Assembly (NCBI RefSeq): GCF_042219825.1
Contig: NZ_JBHJHQ010000003.1
Location: forward strand, 310,001-374,000
Length of the DNA stretch: 64,000 bases
DNA from: JBHJHP01 sp042219825
Lineage (GTDB): Bacteria > Bacteroidota > Bacteroidia > Bacteroidales > UBA5342
Direction: 5' to 3'
How positions within the stretch are numbered: position 1 is the stretch's first letter; each line of letters opens with the position of its first letter. Made by a program: the position numbers and the translations under genes. A model generated the notes under the pieces. That model did not search any database. It was not told the origin of the DNA and saw only the letters and a list, made by a program, of their open reading frames with translations. Shown in pieces: positions 59,523 through 64,000 of the stretch.

Positions 59523-59604
59523 CACGTTCTGAATATTTTTGCTAATTCACTTACACTATCGTTATAGTGTAAACCATTTTCTATCTTAGCGAAAATTTTC
59601 GGAC

Positions 59605-60525
59605 ATGTTTCAAACCCATTTTGGTGAAGTTGCCTCTGTTTTGACTGCCCTTTTCTGGACGGTTACAGCACTGGCGTTTGAGGCAGCAGGTAAACGGGTC
59701 GGAGCTCTTTCTCTGAACCTGATAAGGCTTTTTATGGGCTTTATCTATCTGAGTATTTACAGCCTTATCAGCCGTGATTTGCTATTACCGGTCGATGCAA
59801 CTTCTTACCAATGGTTCTGGCTTTTTTTGTCGGGGATTATAGGCTTTGTCCTGGGTGATCTAATGCTTTTTCAGGCCTTTATCCTGATTGGTGCCCGCAT
59901 ATCAATGCTTATTATGTCGCTGGTACCGCTCATCACAGCTATCATCGCCTGGATTACACTCGGCGAAGTCCTGACAGTAAAAGATTTTCTCGCAATGGGT
60001 TTGACCATTACCGGGATAGTTATTGTTATGCTCGTACGCAAACGGGTCAACCAAAAAGAGTCCAACAAAACCCTTAAAAAAGAGCGGTTCTCCAAAACAA
60101 TGTTGGGATTACTTTTTGCCTTTGGTGGTGCTTTAGGTCAGGCAACCGGACTGGTCCTCAGCAAAAAAGGAATGGGAAGTTATGATGCTTTTGCGGCCAC
60201 GCAAATACGCATCATTGCGGGAATTGCAGGTTTTATTATAGTTGTTACGGTAATGCGAAGATGGAAAAATGTCAGAGCAGGATTGCTGAATATCCCGGCC
60301 GTTAAACGTATGGCTTTAGGATCTTTTACCGGTCCATTTCTGGGAGTTGCTTTTTCGCTGTTAGCTGTTCAGAATACCAATGCAGGTATAGCCGCCACCA
60401 TAATGGCCATTGTTCCCGTATTAATTATTCCGCCTGCGATTCTTATCAATAAAGAGAAGGTGCATATCGCAGAAATTGCAGGAGCAATTATTTCTGTTGG
60501 TGGTGTTGCACTGTTTTTTATGTAA
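59605..60525 (+). CDS. DMT-family (EamA) membrane transporter
   Basis: The 306-residue protein has ten membrane segments in two homologous halves, each an EamA repeat: SVLTALFWTVTALAFEAAGK to ITGIVIVMLVRKRVN, and LLFAFGGALGQATGLVLSKK to the final ISVGGVALFFM. The conserved end-of-helix glycines and the charged ITLGEVLTVKDFLAMGLTIT link fit the drug/metabolite transporter superfamily. The substrate cannot be told. It lies between the carbohydrate-binding-fold gene and the CrtA-like gene. Confidence 0.9.
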   Translation: MFQTHFGEVASVLTALFWTVTALAFEAAGKRVGALSLNLIRLFMGFIYLSIYSLISRDLLLPVDATSYQWFWLFLSGIIGFVLGDLMLFQAFILIGARISMLIMSLVPLITAIIAWITLGEVLTVKDFLAMGLTITGIVIVMLVRKRVNQKESNKTLKKERFSKTMLGLLFAFGGALGQATGLVLSKKGMGSYDAFAATQIRIIAGIAGFIIVVTVMRRWKNVRAGLLNIPAVKRMALGSFTGPFLGVAFSLLAVQNTNAGIAATIMAIVPVLIIPPAILINKEKVHIAEIAGAIISVGGVALFFM

Positions 60526-60575
60526 AACTATTTTATTCTTCTGCTGTTGTTTTTGTAATAATCCTTACTGATCAC

Positions 60576-61271
60576 ATGCAGGTTACAACACTTACCATAT
60601 TAAAATTTAAAGGGAAAGAGATTTTCTGGATGCTTCCTCAAATGCAGTTAGCCAAACCTGCCCTCGAGCAAACCAAAGGATTACGGTTCTTTAAATTATT
60701 GGGAAGTGGCAGAAAGGGAGGATTCTCGGTAATTCCTGATTTTACAACATTTGCAATTTTGTGCGTGTGGGATAATGAAACATTTGCTGATACATTTTTC
60801 AATCATTCGGACCTGTTTCAGCAGTTTAAGTCTCATTCAAAGTATGCATGGACAGTATTTATGCATGCTGCAAACTCCAGAGGCTCCTGGTCGAAGCAAA
60901 CACCTTTTACCGACTTTAGTGAAACCAAAGCTGGAATAATTGCTGTTATAACGCGTGCCACTATTAAATGGAATCATGTACCGCGTTTCTGGACTAAAGT
61001 TCCTGCTGTCCGACATAATTTAAAACAAAGTCAGGGGTTGATCTTTTCTATTGGAATCGGGGAATACCCTTTATTTATGCAGGTTACATTCAGCTTATGG
61101 AAGGATAGATCACACATGGCTCAATTCGCGTACAGAAATGAACAGCACATGAAGGCAGTTCAAATGACGAGACAACACGACTGGTTCAGAGAAGATCTGT
61201 TTGCCAATTTCACGCCTTTTAAAACCCTTGGATCGTGGAATGGAAATGATCCGCTGGAAGAACATCTGTAA
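60576..61271 (+). CDS. Spheroidene monooxygenase (CrtA)-like protein
   Basis: The 231-residue protein has the CrtA/DUF3291 heme-protein pattern: TKGLRFFKLLGSGRKGGFSV, PDFTTFAILCVWDNETFADT, AITRATIKWNHVPRFWTKVP-type and HMKAVQMTRQHDWFREDLFA, with conserved histidines near the end. CrtA oxygenates carotenoids. No phytoene synthase, desaturase or other carotenoid gene is near, so the substrate is uncertain and the protein may act on another lipid. Confidence 0.8.
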   Translation: MQVTTLTILKFKGKEIFWMLPQMQLAKPALEQTKGLRFFKLLGSGRKGGFSVIPDFTTFAILCVWDNETFADTFFNHSDLFQQFKSHSKYAWTVFMHAANSRGSWSKQTPFTDFSETKAGIIAVITRATIKWNHVPRFWTKVPAVRHNLKQSQGLIFSIGIGEYPLFMQVTFSLWKDRSHMAQFAYRNEQHMKAVQMTRQHDWFREDLFANFTPFKTLGSWNGNDPLEEHL

Positions 61272-61385
61272 ATTACACTCCTGGTGTGTACGATAAATAT
61301 TCATAAAAGTTAATTCGCTAAGAGAATTAAACTTAGATAGAAAAGACTTTTACTATTTAAAAGAATGTAATTCTGTTGATTTAAT

Positions 61386-61393
61386 TACTTTTG
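61386..61393 (+). promoter_or_regulatory. -7 element (TACTTTTG) for der
   Basis: TACTTTTG fits TAnnTTTG and lies 13 bases before the der ATG at 61407, giving a very short leader. The -33 TTG is not at a normal distance. Confidence 0.45.
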
Positions 61394-61406
61394 CAAAAAT
61401 TTTGAC

Positions 61407-62708
61407 ATGAGTATTGTAGCTATTGTAGGGAGACCAAATGTTGGCAAATCGACACTGTTTAATCGTTTAACCGAGTCTAAAAGGGCTATCGTTGATGAGA
61501 CGGCCGGAGTGACCCGTGACCGCCATTACGGAAAGTCGTTATGGAACGGAAAAGATTTTTCTGTGGTGGATACCGGAGGTTATGTGGTAAATTCGGACGA
61601 TGTGTTTGAGGAACAGATCCGAAAACAGGTCCTTATTGCAATAGCCGAAGCTGATGTAATTATTATGCTGGTTGATGTAACCACCGGCATCACCGATATG
61701 GATTCAGCGGTAGCAGAAATTCTCAGAAAAACGGAGAAAAAAGTAATTCTTGTGGTCAATAAAGTTGATAACAATATGCTTATCAACGATGCTTATGAAT
61801 TTTACAACCTCGGACTGGGCGACTACTTTATGATATCTTCCATGAACGGCTCAGGAACTGGAGAACTGATGGATGAAATAGCAGCAAATCTTACCGAAGA
61901 CACAACTGAAGTAGAGGAAGAACTCCCCAGAATTGCCGTGGTTGGAAGACCGAATGTGGGCAAGTCATCTATTATTAATGCCTTTATTGGCGAGGAACGC
62001 AATATTGTAACTGAAGTGGCAGGAACAACACGCGATTCTATCAATACCCGGTTCAATAAGTTCGGACACGATTTTATTCTGATCGACACTGCCGGTCTGC
62101 GTAAAAAAGGAAAGGTCAGTGAAGATCTTGAATTTTATTCTGTTCTGCGTACCATACGCTCCATTGAATACTCCGATGTTTGTGTATTAATGCTTGACGC
62201 CACTCGTGGAGTCGAAGCACAGGACATGAACATTTACAGCATCATAAACAAGAACCGGAAAGGTGTTGTCGTTTGTGTTAACAAATGGGATCTGATTGAA
62301 AAAGATACACATACGGCTAAAGAATTTGAACGGGATGTTCGCGAACGCTTTGCCCCTTTTACAGATTTCCCTATACTGTTTACATCGGTTCCTGATAAAC
62401 AAAGGATTTTAAAGGTGCTTGAAATGGCAATGAAGGTGTATGAAAATAAAACCAGAAAAGTTCCTACCTCGAAACTGAACGAGGTAATGCTGGAAGCCAT
62501 CGAAAATTACCATCCGCCAGCCGTAAAAGGTAAATTCATCAAAATTAAATTTGTGACCCAGCTGCCTTCAACCACGCCTTCATTTGCGTTTTTCTGTAAC
62601 CTGCCACAGTATGTCAAAGAACCATACCGGCGATACCTTGAAAACCAAATCAGAAAAAACTGGGATTTTTCAGGCGTTCCAATTCGCGTTTTCATGCGCA
62701 AAAAGTAA
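61407..62708 (+). CDS. der: Ribosome-assembly GTPase Der (EngA)
   Basis: This tandem GTPase helps 50S ribosome assembly. The 433-residue protein has two GTPase domains, each with GRPNVGKS (9-16 and about 180-187), a switch ETAGVTRD / EVAGTTRD, DTGG / DTAGLRKKG and NKVD / NKWD. A C-terminal KH-like domain follows (VKGKFIKIKFVTQLPSTTPS to IRVFMRKK). All signature motifs are intact and the length is normal. The DUF2179 gene follows after 47 bases. Confidence 0.97.
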   Translation: MSIVAIVGRPNVGKSTLFNRLTESKRAIVDETAGVTRDRHYGKSLWNGKDFSVVDTGGYVVNSDDVFEEQIRKQVLIAIAEADVIIMLVDVTTGITDMDSAVAEILRKTEKKVILVVNKVDNNMLINDAYEFYNLGLGDYFMISSMNGSGTGELMDEIAANLTEDTTEVEEELPRIAVVGRPNVGKSSIINAFIGEERNIVTEVAGTTRDSINTRFNKFGHDFILIDTAGLRKKGKVSEDLEFYSVLRTIRSIEYSDVCVLMLDATRGVEAQDMNIYSIINKNRKGVVVCVNKWDLIEKDTHTAKEFERDVRERFAPFTDFPILFTSVPDKQRILKVLEMAMKVYENKTRKVPTSKLNEVMLEAIENYHPPAVKGKFIKIKFVTQLPSTTPSFAFFCNLPQYVKEPYRRYLENQIRKNWDFSGVPIRVFMRKK

Positions 62709-62755
62709 CTTTGCATTAAGCAATAACCGCCTTCGGGAAACAAAATATATCGATT

Positions 62756-63349
62756 ATGTCTGATCTGATTTCGACAGATTCGTTTATGTATACGTACATA
62801 TTAATTCCACTATTGATTTTTTTAGCACGTATCGCTGATCAAAGTATTGGAACGCTACGCATTATTTTTGTTTCCAAGGGATTTAAGGCGATTGGCCCTA
62901 TGTTGGGCTTTTTTGAAGTAATTATCTGGTTACTGGCAATGGGGCAAATAATGCAACACCTCAATAATGTGTGGTGCTATCTGGCTTACGGTGGTGGATT
63001 TGCAACAGGAAATTACATCGGGATGCTGCTGGAAGAAAGACTTTCCCTCGGAACGGTTCTGGTTCGGATCATACCTAAAAAAGATACAACAAAACTCATA
63101 GAGAACCTGAAAAATGAAAAATTTGGTGTAACTTACCTTGATGCCAAAGGAGGGAAAGGTCCAGTGAATATTATTCTCACCATCGTTAAAAGAAAACAAC
63201 TGCCCAGGGTTATAAATATTATCAATGAACACAACCCAAACGCCTTTTACACCATAGAAGAACTTAAAACCGTGAATGAAGGTGTCATTCCGCTGGAAAC
63301 CAATAAAACTATTTTTAAACGATTGACCCAAAGCCGTAAAAACAAATAA
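62756..63349 (+). CDS. DUF2179/DUF5698 membrane protein (UPF0316)
   Basis: The 197-residue protein has three or four N-terminal membrane segments (about 10-30, 45-65, 72-92) and a soluble C-terminal DUF2179 domain (TVLVRIIPKKDTTKLIENLK, then GPVNIILTIVKRKQLPRVIN). The domain also occurs at the C-terminus of YitT proteins. No function is established for the family. It follows der on the same strand by 47 bases. Confidence 0.85.
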   Translation: MSDLISTDSFMYTYILIPLLIFLARIADQSIGTLRIIFVSKGFKAIGPMLGFFEVIIWLLAMGQIMQHLNNVWCYLAYGGGFATGNYIGMLLEERLSLGTVLVRIIPKKDTTKLIENLKNEKFGVTYLDAKGGKGPVNIILTIVKRKQLPRVINIINEHNPNAFYTIEELKTVNEGVIPLETNKTIFKRLTQSRKNK

Positions 63350-63414
63350 TTATCTTTATAGCCTGGTAAACTAACAGTTATCACCACTTTCATTCAGTGT
63401 GTGAGTTTAACAAA

Positions 63415-64000
63415 ATGACTATGAAGATACTATATCCCATTCTGCTTATCTGCTTAATTACAGCATGTAAACAACCATCTGTGGTAACAGAAAAAAACAG
63501 TGTTATTACCTATCCTCAAAAAAAATCTCAGACCAAAGCTGTAAGGATCACTTTTTTAACCAATTCTGTTGTAAAAGTGGAAGCTTCTGCCAGTAAGGAA
63601 TTTGATGATACAAAAAGTCTCATTGAGGTTCCTGCTCCTGATCAGGTATCCTTTAAAACCACTGAAAACGACTCTGTTGTTGAGCTGGCCACATCCAAAT
63701 TACTGGTAAAAGTTTCCAAACAAACCGGCGAAATCAGCTATTTTAAACCGGATGGTTCTCCCGTTATTCATGAACCTGAAAATGAGGGCAGGCTTTTTGA
63801 GCCGGTATCGGTAGACGGAGTGGATGCTTACAGCCTGCAACAACAATTCATTACTCCAAAAGATGAGGCCTTATACGGTCTCGGGCAACATCAGGCAGAT
63901 GAAATCAATTACAAAGGGAAAAACGAGGAACTGTTCCAGTATAATACCAAGGTATCCGTTCCGTTTATCGTTTCTACCAAAAACTATGGCATACTGTGGG
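63415..64000 (+). CDS. Glycoside hydrolase family 31 protein, N-terminal part (cut by right edge)
   Basis: The first 195 residues are visible: MTMKILYPILLICLITACKQ is a lipoprotein signal (lipobox ITAC, C18), with the second ATG (63421) as an alternative start. The mature part has the GH31 N-terminal beta-sandwich, with ITFLTNSVVKVEASASKEFD, LATSKLLVKVSKQTGEISYF and the hallmark ALYGLGQHQADEINYKG. These precede the catalytic barrel of alpha-glucosidase/alpha-xylosidase enzymes, which lies beyond the edge. Lipidation suggests a periplasmic or surface enzyme. The substrate cannot be set from this part. Confidence 0.88.
   Translation, partial: MTMKILYPILLICLITACKQPSVVTEKNSVITYPQKKSQTKAVRITFLTNSVVKVEASASKEFDDTKSLIEVPAPDQVSFKTTENDSVVELATSKLLVKVSKQTGEISYFKPDGSPVIHEPENEGRLFEPVSVDGVDAYSLQQQFITPKDEALYGLGQHQADEINYKGKNEELFQYNTKVSVPFIVSTKNYGILW

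Noticed and set aside
1..64000. tRNA, rRNA, tmRNA or transposase genes
   Set aside because: No tRNA-like T-arm and acceptor pairing, no rRNA-like conserved sequence and no transposase motifs were seen in the spacers or frames.

Overview
The window is a chromosomal segment of a Bacteroidota bacterium, most likely of the Bacteroidales/Marinilabiliales type. The evidence is direct. Promoters follow the Bacteroidota pattern (TTG, about 19 bases, TAnnTTTG). There is a type IX secretion C-terminal sorting domain, a TonB-dependent receptor with an N-terminal carboxypeptidase-regulatory-like domain, a GldA-like ABC ATPase, BlaI/M56 regulatory pairs with TonB C-terminal domains, and prfB with its programmed frameshift. 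No rRNA, tRNA, CRISPR array, prophage or transposase gene was seen. The exact genus cannot be read from the sequence.

Layout. 1-5.8 kb: RNase R (cut by the left edge), aminopeptidase P and a pseudouridine synthase with a repetitive basic tail, then a GldA-like ABC ATPase and an OsmC protein. 6-11.1 kb: pterin dehydratase, a serine/glycine-repeat adhesin-like protein, two thioredoxin-fold proteins, and a lipoprotein next to an HTH regulator whose C-terminus resembles it. 11.2-12.8 kb: a small monooxygenase-fold protein and an iron-type alcohol dehydrogenase. 12.8-15.9 kb: the first BlaI/M56 pair. 15.9-21.2 kb: a membrane HExxH protein and a tight operon of four exported proteins, three of them LPP20/FlgT-like. 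21.3-24.2 kb: an AlbA-type protein, a helix-hairpin-helix protein, a palindromic mobile-type element and a lone phosphate butyryltransferase. 24.3-28.8 kb: hisGDCB preceded by a his leader peptide and attenuator.

28.9-38.9 kb: a HigBA toxin-antitoxin pair, small proteins, a Crp/Fnr regulator, and a second BlaI/M56 pair in which the M56 protein is fused to an amidase_3-like domain. Next come a NifX-like/thioredoxin-like/thioredoxin reductase trio, a DNA glycosylase, mnmA and prfB. This stretch carries six copies of a GAGGG-type palindrome. 38.9-44 kb: an arginase-fold protein lacking most metal ligands, an FMN enzyme, a patatin/beta-barrel protein and lipB. 44.2-49 kb: a phosphate transporter, a porin and a beta-helix lipoprotein behind a four-unit Pho-box-like array. 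49-51 kb: three small enzymes. 51-57.3 kb: a TonB receptor/lipoprotein/T9SS-protein operon. 57.4-64 kb: a methyltransferase-fold protein with a structured leader, a YugP-type peptidase, a carbohydrate-binding-fold protein, a DMT transporter, a CrtA-like protein, der, a DUF2179 protein and the start of a GH31 enzyme.

The strongest items for a second look are the M56-amidase fusion with a BlaI/MecI-like operator placed on its -7 element, the four-gene exported LPP20/FlgT-like operon, the thioredoxin with MGPM in place of CGPC beside trxB, the Pho-box-like array, and the structured leader at 58.0-58.14 kb. All functional statements come from reading motifs by eye; no database search was run.
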